In this document: in pieces, positions 1-10,786 of the stretch
How the letters are laid out: the number at the start of each line of letters is the position of its first letter
Position numbering within the stretch: position 1 is the stretch's first letter
Assembly (NCBI GenBank): GCA_007115705.1
Contig: QXEO01000222.1
Location: 3,909,176 to 3,973,175 of the forward strand
Length of the DNA: 64,000 nt
Reading direction: 5' to 3'
Origin: Dactylis glomerata
Taxonomy: Eukaryota; Streptophyta; Magnoliopsida; Poales; Poaceae
The notes under the pieces: model-generated
Database searches by the model: none
Told to the model about the DNA's origin: nothing
What the model saw: only the letters and a program-made list of their open reading frames with translations
Position numbers and translations under genes: made by a program

Positions 1-1827
1 TTCCACTCTGTGCGCCCTCTACCCGAGGTATGCATTTATTTGTTTTGTATACTTGCTGTCAAATTTCATTGGTTTCCAACTGTGTTTATAGGTTACTTTT
101 CTGACTTATCCATTTGTAGGACCATCAATTCCTCGTTTCACTGCCTCCTCTTCCCGAAGAAGGACCTCTTGCGGCTGATCTAGCCTCCACTGTATCTGAA
201 GCCCCCGAGGCTGAAGAGAAACAGGACGGAGATGAAGCCGAAGAATCAGAAGAAGATACCAGCTCAACGACATCTCCTCCTCCTGCGCATTCCAAAGACA
301 CTGGTATAGACAAGAAGAGGAAGCGTGTCAATGAGTTTGCTTCTTCAAGTACCTCTGCCCAGAGAACTGTGACTGACGAAGCCCCTGCTCTCGAAGAGGA
401 TGTCGAGTTCTTTGACCTCATGGCATCATAAGTATTTCTGCGGGTTCTGTGATTTCGTTATTCTTTTTTTTTCTGTCGGGTTGCATATAACCTGTTTCCT
501 TTTGCAGTGACGACGAAGAGCCGCAAAAGGACACCGCGGATGCTCCATCGACTCAAGCTGCTACTCCTGAGGAACCTTCTGCGCAAGAAGTTGAGCCAGC
601 TGTGCAGGCACCGAGGACCACCAGGTCTTCTGTCAAGAAGATTCCTGTGACCCGAAGCACCAAGCGGTCAAAAAAATCCCAGGAAACGGACGTTGCTCTT
701 GAAGCTCATGGATCCGCTACCTCTTCTGATGATGTTAGTAGATACCCTTGACTTGCTTTCTTTGTATAGTCCATATGCTTACTCGTGCCTCTTATTCCAG
801 GCTTTGATGAAGAAATTCATCGCCTTGGGCATAGAATGTGCTGAGTACCTAAAGGTAGTGAAAGCTTCCGAAGGTAAGTTCTGTTGTCTTGTCTTTGTTT
901 GTTTTTTGATTCCTTTCTACTGTTTTATTTGACTTCTTTCCCTTCTCTGCTGGAATGTAGGTGCTCTAGCAGCGGCCAATGCCCGCATTGCGTCGCTGGA
1001 AGCCAAACTTAGCGCTTCGCAAAAAGCCTATGATGCTGCGACTGCTGCCAAAGCAGCTGCTGATAAATCGCAAAAATCGGCACTGGCTAAGGCGAAGAAA
1101 GCGGATAAGGCCCTGGCTAATGCTGAGAAAGAACATCGTCTGCGAGAGCAAGCCATGGCTGAGTGACTTCAGACGATGTCTACTGCTGCTGAGGGTAAGT
1201 ACTCGCCTTGTCCTCTTCTTCGACTTCTGTTGCGTTTTTGCACTTTGCTAATGCTTTCCTTTCCTTCTTTTTCCTTGTCCCCTTTGTTTCGCAGGATTTA
1301 CCGGGGTGTCGTTGTCGACTTTGCAACCAGGCGATGATCCTCTGATGACCGTGGTTAACTTACTTGAAGCAAACTGGATATCTATCCAGGAGATCTTTGA
1401 GTTGGTGAGCCACGTTCTGACACGGATGTTCATCGGGTTGTGGCCAAAGAAAAAGGCGAATGTTCCGAAAGGTGACTTGAAGGAACTCGCCAAAGCCTTC
1501 GATACGACTAAAGACCCCATCCTCCAACTGAAGGGGCTCTCTCTGAAGCATGGTGCTGAGGGTGCTATCGCACTTTCTTATGCACATGGTGCCGATGTCG
1601 ACTGGGAGAATGTGAGCTCTCCTCATGGCCGCACCCGCTCTGAGCTAAAAGCTTTCTTTGAGAAGGCGAAGAAGTTGGCGCCTGCCCTGGTGTCAATTAT
1701 TTCTCCTTCGATGGCCTCCGCGACATCTACTGCGCCAACTCCAGCAACGGAAGAACCCGCGCCTCCTTCAACTGTTGGCGATGAATTTGCCATGCCCTCT
1801 TCTGCTTTTGACTCGGCTTCTCTATAG
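1..1827 (+). pseudogene. Spliced antisense gene 1 of element B (3' exons)
   Basis: Coding-like sequence on the strand opposite to gag. Exons can be drawn at 1-27, 120-431, 508-733, 801-873, 961-1194 and 1295-1827, each bounded by GT and AG (for example GTAAGT at 874 and 1195, and TTCGCAG ending at 1294). The product is acidic and S/T/E-rich at first, then an Ala/Lys-rich heptad-like stretch (961-1160) typical of a coiled coil, then a C-terminal domain ending at TAG 1825-1827. It resembles the antisense proteins annotated in grass Gypsy elements as putative gypsy-type transposon proteins. Two defects are seen: a TAA just before the donor at 432, and TGA at 1164-1166, which one C-to-T change from CGA would explain. 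The 5' exons are outside the window. Function unknown. Confidence 0.6.
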
Positions 1828-1980
1828 TTTTCAATTTCTGCTTTTGATGTAAAAACTTGTAGTCGCATGCAACCCAAGAACCTTAGTCAAAGGGTTTGCA
1901 TCTATGTAAATATATTCTTCTTTTCTATAATATGTTGTGCCGGCTTCTGAAATGTTTCCCCTTTCTTTGACTTCCAGTCT

Positions 1981-2913
1981 ATGCACATCAATGATCCTTT
2001 GAATCGCGATCATGCTCCTTCTTCCACTCGCGAGTTCAGCTCTAAGGTTTTGTTGCCTCCTCACCGCTGCTGTCAATGCATGGAATATTCTTCAAGGATT
2101 TCTGATCTTGAGGCTCGCTTGACTTTGGCCAAACGCCAAGCTCAGATGGCATTTGATAAAGCTAGCAAAACTTTTAGTTTGACGAAGCAGGTATCTATTC
2201 TTGACGATAAGGTATCTAGTCTGATGGCGAAGATTGTGCATCATGAAGAATGCGACTCTTTTGTCATTGGTATTATCGAGTCTGCCTGCGAGATGTTGCG
2301 ATGTAAGTTTCCTTGTGACTCCTCTTTTTCCCTTTTTGCTCCACTGCTGTTTTTATGATATCCTTTGCCATCATAGGCACTTGCTTGGATTTTGCTGCTG
2401 AAGATCGTCGGGTTACCGAGCGAAATGCGGCTCTAGAAAGAATGTCCGCCGGTGTTGAAACTTTTGTGGTCTGATCCTCGATGCCGGAGTGTTATTGTAT
2501 TGCTTCAGGACCGCGCCCAACACATTGGCGAGGCCGTTGATGGCTATAGAAGAGCTCTCGTAACTATGCACTCGGTTATGCTTCCTCGCAATCCTCTGCC
2601 TGCAACTTTCCCACTGCTTCTCGATACTTTTAGATCCAACCAGCGAATTCATCGATTGATAGAACTGAACTTAGTGGCAGGTGCCAATTTTGCTCTTGGG
2701 TGGATACGCAAGTGGCAGCCAAGACTCAATTATAGTTCTATGTCGCTGAACTATCCTCCAGGTGGAGCTAGCCTTCGAGTACATTTGGAGAGTACCTTGC
2801 AGCCTGCTCGACGAATTATAGCCAGGCTGTTGCAAGAGGATGCCGCGTTTTTCTGCGAGTATCACTACTTAGACCCTTTAGGTGTAGACGATTCTGACAA
2901 CCCGATGTTATAA
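1981..2913 (+). pseudogene. Spliced antisense gene 2 of element B
   Basis: A second open region on the strand opposite to gag. Exon 1 runs 1981-2302, with a GTAAGT donor at 2303 and an acceptor AG at 2375-2376. Exon 2 runs 2377-2913 and ends in TAA. The product has a helical N-terminal half with a CxxC pair near its start and heptad-like spacing, followed by a conserved-looking block with residues RNPLPATFPLLLDTF and GANFALGWIRKWQPRL. In exon 2 the frame breaks near 2455-2474 (TGA at 2472-2474), and the downstream part is open from 2452 in another frame. Similar small proteins occur in grass Gypsy elements of this design; the function is unknown. It could be a continuation of antisense gene 1, but the 153 bp between them is AT-rich with a stop on the upstream side. 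Confidence 0.55.
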
Positions 2914-3206
2914 TACTTGTGTATATGTAGAACGTGAGAGTTTCTTATTTTGCGACTGTATGTCTGAAATGTATTCTCATAGCGTTTTTGTACGATTCAT
3001 GCATTTCCGCATTTTCCCTTTGAAAGACTCGTAAACTCGAATATGAGGAACATTTTGTCTTTATTATACTTGTAATATAAGATGCATGGGGTGACCCAAG
3101 AGATCTGGCCTATGACCTGTGTTCTGGATCTAGAGGGCATTGCCCCTGGTATGACTCGTGGCTTTTACAGCCTTATTCTTCTACTATACTTTGTTGCTCT
3201 TGATGC

Positions 3207-6200
3207 TTATGCCGTCATGGCCTTCGCTTCTTCTTCTGTAACTTTGTCTTCTCCTAATGCTTCTACTCGTGGTTTCTTCATCTCTGGCTCCGTGGCGCGC
3301 CCATCGAGTAGCTTGACGCCTTCCGTAGTCGTGTTTTTCACCTTCTCTGCATAGTTGGCTATCATGCCAAAGTTTTGCGCCATCTTGTGGAACTCCTTGT
3401 CGCAGAGATCTGAAACTTCAAAGCTTCCCTTTACTATGATTATTCCCTTTGGTCCTGGCATTTTGAGTACTAGATACATATAGTGAGGCGCTGCCATGAA
3501 TCGCGAAAACGCGGGTCGCCCGAGGATCGCGTGATACTGAGATGGCCAGTCCATGACCTCGAAGTCTAGCTTTTCTCTTTTGTAATTTTGTCGGTTGCCG
3601 AAGCAAACATTGAGTGCTATCCGCCCTAGTGGATAATTGGCACTTCCTGGTATGATTCCATGGAAAGAACAATATGTTGGCTTCAAGAACTCTAGTGATA
3701 TATGCATTGCTCTGAGCGTTTTCGCGTATATCAAATTGATTCCGCTTCCTACATCCATGAATATTCTGTTGACATTGTATGCACCGATTTGAGCTTTGAG
3801 TACCAAGGGCGTGTTTTCCGGCCGAGGTACTGTTATAGGGTGATCTTCCCTGTTGAACTCGATTGGTTGTTCTGACCAGTGTAGATATTCTGTTGTAGCT
3901 GGAGGTGAAGTGACTGCTAGATTGACTTGTCGAGTAATACTTTTTTCCTCTTTGTTCGACTTGGGCATAGGTTGTATCATTGCTGTGATGTGTCCCTTAG
4001 ATGGAACGTACCCTTTGTCGTCATTGTGTCCCTGGTTTGGCTGGTCTTGTCCTTGAGGGGCTCCATTGTTCCCTTGCTAATTTGTGGGAGGTTTGTTGCT
4101 GCCTTCGTATCCTTGTCGCCTTGCTTCGGTTTGTTTGTTTAATGCTGCCTCTTGTAGCTTCAAGAATGTTGTGCAATCTTTTATTGCATGCCTGGATACT
4201 TGCTTTCCATCGATGAACGCTGAGTGTATATGACAAGGTCGATTTAGCATGTCTTCTGGCGACGGGTTATACTCTCTGGATTCTCTCGTGGGAAACTTTT
4301 TATAGTCCTCTTTTCCATAGCTTCGATATCCCGAGCTTCTGCGATCACTTCCTTGATAGTTGTTGTCCTTATACCCCGCGGCTACTTGGCTATGGGAACT
4401 GTAGTTGTTGTAATTGTGGGACCGTCTCCTTTGACTTCCATATCTATTTCTTCCGTCGTCCTCTGGGGATCGCGTCCGCTTGTTATTGCATGCGTCTTCT
4501 CCATCTGCAAATCTGTTTGCTACGTCCATGAGGTCTGACACTGTTTTTGGCTTGATTCTGCCCATCTCTTCGACTAGGTCTCTTCGCCTTAATCTAATTA
4601 TGAACGCGTCTATTGCTCTTTCGTCTGAAACTTTGACTGCTGAGTTTTTGATAAGACTCCATCTTTGGATGTATGTCCGTAACGTTTCATCGCATTATTG
4701 CACACACGCTTTGACTTCTTCTATTGATGCTGGCCGCTTGTATGTCGACCTGAAGTTGCTTGTGAATTGCTTTGTGAGGTCTTCCCAGCTCCCAATGGTT
4801 TCTTTCTCTAGTTTGCTCAACCATGACCTTGCTGCGCCGGTGAGGTGTAGTTGCAAACTTTGCATTGTTGTTTCTTTTGTTCCTCCAATATTTGTACTAC
4901 TTGCAGATAGTCTGAGAGCCATGATTGTGGTTCCTGTGATCCATCATACTTTTGTTAATCATGAGGTAATTTGAACCCCTTGGGTACTGGTATGGTGCGA
5001 GCCCTGCGGGTAAAGCATGATGCTCCCATCTCCTTTTCGTCATCTTCATAGTCGCGCTTTCCATTTGGAGATCGAGATCTTCGGGTTTCTCCATGTTGTC
5101 TTGGTGATGGTGATCAAGATCGTTGATTACTATTTTTGTGCCGAGGACTATTATGACGGCGAGGTGATCTTGGCTTGTGTGCTTCCTTGTGGTGATATGC
5201 TTCCTCTCCTTTTGCTGATAGCTTATGGCCCACCATGCTTAGTCCGTTCAATGCTGCTCTGTGCATATGTTCCCTAGGATCCCCTGGACTTGGTCGAGTT
5301 GTAAGCAAATATGCATGTGCTACCACTAGTGCTGCTTTGGGGGTTTTTGGTATGATGTTCCCATGCTCGTCGACCGATAGGAAGGATGAGTCGAGGTTTT
5401 TGGAGATGCTTTGCCTTTCTGAGTACTCGAGGTTTTCGTACCTTGAACCATGTCGACGATTTTTCCTTGCGTTAGTGTGCGATGCATCGCTTTGTGCTCT
5501 GCAAGCGGCGTTGCTAGCTGCAATGGCTGATTCTTTTCTTTGTTGTATCTCTATTTTCTCCTTTGCTAGTTGTTTTGCCTGCTGCCTTAGGGCATAATGA
5601 TACCCCAAAATCATGTCCTTGCTAGAATTTGATGGTATTGGCGTGTCGTATTCTACAGCTTCTCTTATTATTCTCCATTTGTCGACTGATAGTCAAATTT
5701 TTTCCCTGGTTGTGAGGGATTCTACTGTTTGCCCTTCTACTAGGTGATTTGCTCCTCTGTTGATATTTGCTGGGTTTAGCACTGGATTATTGTTTTCGTC
5801 AAATTCTTCTGAATTGTCTCCTACAATGGCGAGCACCTGGCATTGTTTGCCGGTGTTACTATTAAAGCTTGAGAAGATCGAGTCACCATCTTCAAAAAGC
5901 TCTAACCCTGTCTTCCATGTATCTGTTGACTTGTCTAAGATATCATCGAGGCAGATCATGAGATCTTCGAGTTGGACCCCTACATCGAAATTTTCCATTG
6001 CTTCGTCGTCTTCTGCGATTTTTCCTTTTTGCACTTTTCCTGAGCTGACCGGCGAGTTTACCTCGCTAGAAGAGCCTTCAGAATATTCCATCATTGCTAC
6101 TGTTTTGGGCTCACTTGCCGACGGATCTTGTTTCATCGGACCTGAAAGGCGAGATGAACCCGATGGCCCGATGAGGATGCTTAAACTTCTGATTGTCAAC

Positions 6201-6268
6201 TCCATCTCTTGATTTTCGTCGACTTCTGCGCTGCTGTTGGCTACAAGCAAAAAAGTTGTTGAATTCAT
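3207..6268 (-). pseudogene. Decayed gag-protease of element B
   Basis: Reads from ATG 6268, just inside the primer site, down to 3207. The first part (6268-5693, then 5614-5114) is an acidic N-terminal region of unknown role in one frame, interrupted by a TGA at 5693-5695. Frame then shifts. At 4922-4695 there is a retrotransposon gag core (residues LTGAARSWLSKL and SWEDLTKQF). At 4565-4077 there is a basic Y/N/S/R-rich tail. At 3980-3207 there is an aspartic protease-like domain with DVGSGINLIY in place of the usual D-T/S-G-A/S motif and ILGRPAFSRF as the C-terminal flap/ILG motif. No CCHC zinc knuckle is obvious. Several stops and shifts make it non-functional. No reverse transcriptase follows. 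Confidence 0.75.
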
Positions 6269-6284
6269 GATTCCAACGCCAGAG

Positions 6285-6302
6285 TCCCCACGGTCGGCGC
6301 CA
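6285..6302 (-). other. Primer binding site of element B (tRNA-Lys-like)
   Basis: On the minus strand the sequence two bases after the LTR end reads TGGCGCCGACCGTGGGGA. It resembles the complement of the 3' end of plant tRNA-Lys, with a mismatch at the eighth base and at the last. The distance to the LTR and the TGG start fit a primer site. Confidence 0.65.
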
Positions 6303-6304
6303 AT

Positions 6305-6639
6305 TGACGAGGGCTAACTCTACAAATGTCCTAGATGAAGGAATTAGGATCGGGGAGATAGGGCGTCGGATGAACTCGAAGGTAAGGTTAGTCGAAATAA
6401 GTGTATATCGAAAGTAAACTTGGGTGTTGAACCTGGCTTGCTTTCAATCTGGCCTACACCGTCCCCTCCTGGCCCCTATATATAGGTGGCCAGGTCTCGA
6501 GGATCGGGTAGGGTCCGATACAGATTACAATATCGACATACGGTAAGGACTCATATCTCGACTATCATTACAATTGGGCCTAGCTTAACGGGCCTCAGGG
6601 GTACTCAACTATCGGGCAATATTAGCTATACCCTTGTCA
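6305..6639 (-). repeat. 5' LTR of element B (335 bp)
   Basis: On the minus strand it starts TGACAAGGGTATAGC and ends CCCTCGTCA (TG...CA). A TATA-like run CTATATATAGG lies near 6475-6488 in the right orientation for transcription into gag. The base following it (6640) starts sequence that matches the A LTR at 19492, so the expected target duplication is ATGTG; the partner copy is outside the window. Confidence 0.8.
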
Positions 6640-6791
6640 ATGTGGTATCTTGAGAGTGCACTTATGGTTGTACAAAAGAATCTCATCACCTTTTCTAATT
6701 AATTAAAATTTGATTGGCCATTCGAGGGATGGACTCGGGTGTCTAAGTAGTTCAAGATAGACTTAATCATATGGGGTCATTTCGAGGGATG
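6640..6791 (+). repeat. 5' LTR of element A, fragment 1
   Basis: Nearly identical to 19492-19644 of the 3' LTR (TGTGGTATCTTGAGAGTGC and onward). It is bounded left by element B and right by element C. At the C junction the flanks are GGATG on the left and GGAGA on the right, so the 5 bp target duplication of C is imperfect. Confidence 0.85.
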
Positions 6792-8443
6792 TGATACATC
6801 TCCAACATATCTATAATTTTTGATGCTCCATGCTTGTTTTTACACCATTTGCCTATTGTTTTGTTACACTTCGTGGCACTTTTATGCATTTTCCAGAACT
6901 AACCTATTAACGAGTTGCCACAGTGCCAGTTCCCTGTTTTCTGCTGTTTTTGTGTTTCAGAAGTGATACACGGGAAATATTCTCGGAATTGGACAAAACA
7001 AGTTCCTGAAGTCTTATTTTACCCAGAAGCTTCCAGAGATCCGAAGAAGAGTAGGAGGTGGGCCACTAGGGGCCCACACGCCAGGACGGCGCGGCCAGGC
7101 CCCTGGCCGCGCGAGCCTGGCATGAGGCCGCCTGGTCCCTCCTCTGACATCGCCCCTTCGCCTATAAAGACCCCCCGACGGAAAAAACCTAAGTACCCGA
7201 TCAATTTTCCAGAACACATCGCGATCCGCCGCCGCCGTCGACCCGAAGATCGGGAGGGTCCAGAAGCTCTTCCCGGCACCCTGCCGGAGAGGGGAATCAC
7301 CACTGGAGGTCTTCTTTATCACCATGCTTGCCTCCGGAGCGATGAGTGAGTATTCTACCTTGGACTATGGGTCCATGGCAGTAGCTAGATGGTTGTCTCC
7401 TCCACCATGTGCTTCATGTTTAGATCTCATGAGCTGCCCTACATGATTGAGATCACCGTTATGTAATTCTACATGTTTGGTTTGTTGGGATCCGATGAAT
7501 ATTGGTGTTTATGATTAAGTTGCTGTACTGAAATATATCTTTTGTTATCTCTATGTTGTTTATGATCTTGCATGCTCTCCGTTGTTAGTAGCTATCTTGC
7601 CCGAGTAGTTGCTAGTGACTCCAAGAGGGGGTATTTATGCTCGATAGTGGGTTCATGCCTCTATTTAACCTGGGGGAGTGACAGAAACCTCTAAGGTTGT
7701 AGATGTGCTGTTGCTACTAGGGAGAAAACAACATTCATATGCTCAAGGGCATATGCTTTGTTTACATTACACACTTTGCTTAATGCAATTATCTATTGTT
7801 CGCAACTTAATACTTGTGGAGTTCTCGGATTGATTCACCACAAGTGGATTATTAGTCATAGATGCAGTTGGATGGTGATGTATGTATTTTGTTGTAATGC
7901 CCAGAGTAAATCTCATAGTGATCTTCTTGACATATCACGTTTATCTTTATTCTATCAATTGCCCAACTGTAATTTGTTTACCCAGCATGTGTTATTTATC
8001 TTATGGAGAGACACCACTAGTGAACTGTGGACCCCGGTCCTATTTCCATCATATTGCTATCACCTGTTTACTTTACTCGCACTGTTTACTTTACTCGCAC
8101 TGTTTACTTTACTCGCATACTCTATTGTTTTCCACTCGATACGCTCATAACCTTTGTTTCAAGCAAACCGGTGAGATTGACAACCTCATCGCAAGTTGGA
8201 AACGAAGTACTTGGTTGTGTTGTGTGCAGGTTCTGCGTTGCAGCTAGCAAGCAAAGCTTGGACGAGGCGCCATATATAAATTGTCCGAAGCTGTCGCAAG
8301 CCAGCAAGCATCACCTTCAGTTGTTTGTCTCTCCTCTCCAAGAACGATAAACGTCGATTTCTTAACTGAGGGAAAACTAGCTGCTATACTCATCATACCT
8401 TCCTCTTGGGGTTCCCAACGGGCTGGTCATTGACCACGCATCA
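6792..8443 (+). repeat. 5' LTR of element C (1652 bp)
   Basis: Starts TGATACATCTCCAACATATC and ends CCACGCATCA. The other LTR starts TGATACGTCTCCAACGTATC, so both early differences are C-to-T type changes at CpG sites, as expected from methylation decay. A TATA-like CCTATAAAGACC is at about 7160-7171. Near 8067-8120 there are three tandem copies of a 16-17 bp unit (TTTACTTTACTCGCACTG). The long frames in this LTR are accidental. Confidence 0.9.
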
Positions 8444-8454
8444 AGCTAATTTTC

Positions 8455-8560
8455 TGGCGCCGTTGCCGGGGACTTGAAGAAGAAGAAGCTCCTACATCAA
8501 CTATACTCTCCCACGTCAACTACGCGCCAACAGCTAATTTTCTGGCGCCGTTGCCGGGGA
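8455..8560 (+). other. Tandem primer binding sites of element C (tRNA-Asp)
   Basis: TGGCGCCGTTGCCGGGGA, complementary to the 3' end of plant tRNA-Asp(GUC), occurs twice: 8455-8472 and 8543-8560. Each copy is preceded by AGCTAATTTTC, so the duplicated block is about 29 bp with an 88 bp repeat spacing. The first copy lies 11 bases after the LTR end. A primer site is normally single; which copy is used cannot be told from sequence. Confidence 0.85.
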
Positions 8561-8728
8561 GGAAGTAGAAGACTTCTGCGAGGGGAGTTTTCGCACGCAC
8601 ATCCTTTACTTTATTTTATTATTTTTCTTTACTTTATTTATTTTTCCTGCATCATTTTATATCAAAAACCCAAAAAAAATTAGAATCCTTGGTAGTTGTT
8701 TTTATTTGTTTATTTTTGTTTTGCTGAA

Positions 8729-10786
8729 ATGGCCAATCCTGAAAACACCAAGTTGTGTGACTTTACTAGCACAAACAATAGTGATTTTATCTGCACTCCT
8801 ATTGCACCACCTGCTACTGCTGCAAATTTTTATGAGATTAAGCCTGCTTTGTTGAACCTTGTTATGAAAGAGCAATTTTCAGGTGCTAGTACTGAAGATG
8901 CTGCAGCTCATCTTAACAATTTTGTTGAGCTATGTGAGATGCAGAAATATAAGGATGTTGATAGTGATATTATTAAGCTCAAGTTGTTTCCTTTTTCTTT
9001 GAGAGGAAAAGCTAAAGATTGGTTGCTGTCTTTGACTAAGAATAGTATTGATTCATGGGCTAAGTGTAAGGATGCTTTTATTGGTAGATACTATCCTCCT
9101 GCTAAGATTATATCTCCGCGTAGCAATATTATGAAGTTTACTCAGTTTGATAATGAACATGTTGCTCAAGCTTGGGAAAGAATGAAATCTATGATAAAGA
9201 ATTGCCCCACTCATGGACTGACTACTTGGATGATTATCCAAACTTTTTATGCAGGACTGAATTTTTCTTCAAGGAACCTACTTGATTCAGCTGCTGGAGG
9301 CACTTTTATGTCCCTTACCTTGGGCGCCGCATCAAAGCTACTCGACAACATGATGGTAAATTATTCTGAATAGCACATCGAGAGAGCTCCACAAGGTAAG
9401 AAGGTAAATTCTGTCGAGGAAACCTCTTCCCTGAATGATAAGATTGATACTATTATGGCTATGCTTGCTAATGATGGGACTCATGTTGATCCTAATAATG
9501 TTCCTTTAGCCTCTCTGGTTGCTCAAGAAGAGCATGTTGATGTGAATTTCATTAGAAACAATAATTTTAACAACAATGCTTATAGGAACAATTTTGCTAG
9601 TAACAATTATAGGCCGTATCCTTCTAGTAATGGTTATGGTAACTCTTATGGTAATTCCTACAACAACACTAGGGCCGCGCCCTCCGAGCTTAAGGTAATG
9701 CTCAAAGACTTCATCGGTAAGCAAACTGCTTTTAACAAGTCTGTTGAGGAAAAGTTAGGCAAAATTGATATTCTTGCTTCTAAAGTTGATAGCTTTGCTC
9801 ATGATGTTGAACTTCTGAAATTAAAAGTGTTGCCTAATGATGCGAAAGAGAACAATGTTTTTGCTACCGCTAATGCTATTCAAGTTGGAATTGATGAAAA
9901 TATTAGATTGTTAGCGGAATTGCATGCCAGGTGGGAAAGAGAAGATGAGATGGCTAGAGAAATGAAGGTATGTACCATTACTACCTCTAATGATGTTGCT
10001 CCTAATGCTAGCAATCCTCTTACCTTGATTGGTGAAGAGAAAACTCCCACTCCTTGCGTTAAAAATCCTAAAACTGCCAAAACTTTTTCTCAAAAGAGTG
10101 CTAAAATTTTTCGGAGTGTAGGAGATGATAGCTCTATTTCTTTTAATGATTTTGATGTTGATGGCTGCAATATATCTGAAGTAATTTTGTTCTTACAAAA
10201 GCTTGCTTTGACTCCCAATGCTAGTTCTTTAAATAATGCTTTTACTAAGCATATTACCAATGCTCTCATAAAAATTAGGGATGAAAAGTTGAAGCAAAAA
10301 GCCTCTGTTCCCAAGAAATTAGAAGATGGTTGGGAACCCATCATTGATATGCATGTTAATGGTTTTGATTGCCATGCTTTATGTGATCTAGGTGCTAGTA
10401 TTTCTATCATGCCTAGAAAGATTTATGACATGCTTGATTTACCACCGCTTGAAAAATGTTATTTTGATGTTCCTATTGCTGATGTTGCTAAGAAGAAACC
10501 TTTGGGAAGGATTAATGATGTTCTTATTGTGGTTAATAATAACCTTGTTCCTATTGATTTTCTTGTTATGGACGTTGAATGCCATGCTTCATGTCCTATT
10601 ATTTTGGGAAGACCCTTTCTTTGAACTGTAGGTGCTATCATTGATATGAGGGAAGGCAGTATCAAGTATCAATTCCTACTAAAGAAAGGTATGGAACACT
10701 TCCCTAGGAAAAGAAAGAAATTACTTTTGGACTCTATTCTTAGAGCAAATTATGATCTTGATGCTTCATCACTTGATATTACTTGA
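8729..10786 (+). pseudogene. gag-protease of element C
   Basis: One frame of about 685 codons, starting ATGGCCAATCC. The gag core (around 8880-9360) has residues FPFSLRGKAKDWLLSL and the Retrotrans_gag pattern, followed by an N/Y-rich stretch (9550-9670) and a helical linker. Near 10330-10620 is an aspartic protease-like domain with DLGASISIMP (D-x-G-A/S) and CPIILGRPFL. Two in-frame stops interrupt it: TAG 9371-9373 (one step from TGG) and TGA 10622-10624 (one step from CGA). The frame then continues to its natural end, ASSLDIT, at TGA 10784-10786. There is no CCHC knuckle and no pol beyond protease. Confidence 0.8.

Larger units (their letters stand above)
1..6639 (-). mobile_element. Gypsy-type LTR retrotransposon B (5' part, non-autonomous)
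   Basis: Minus-strand LTR element whose 5' LTR is at 6305-6639 and whose body runs leftwards out of the window. After the LTR come a primer site, a decayed gag-protease reading frame (6268 down to 3207) and then, on the opposite strand, two intron-containing genes (1-1827 and 1981-2913). No reverse transcriptase or integrase is seen between the protease and the antisense genes, so the visible part looks non-autonomous. It is inserted in the 5' LTR of element A: bases from 6640 onward match the A 3' LTR from 19492. Gypsy elements with antisense genes downstream of gag/pol are known in grasses; the family name was not resolved. Confidence 0.8.
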
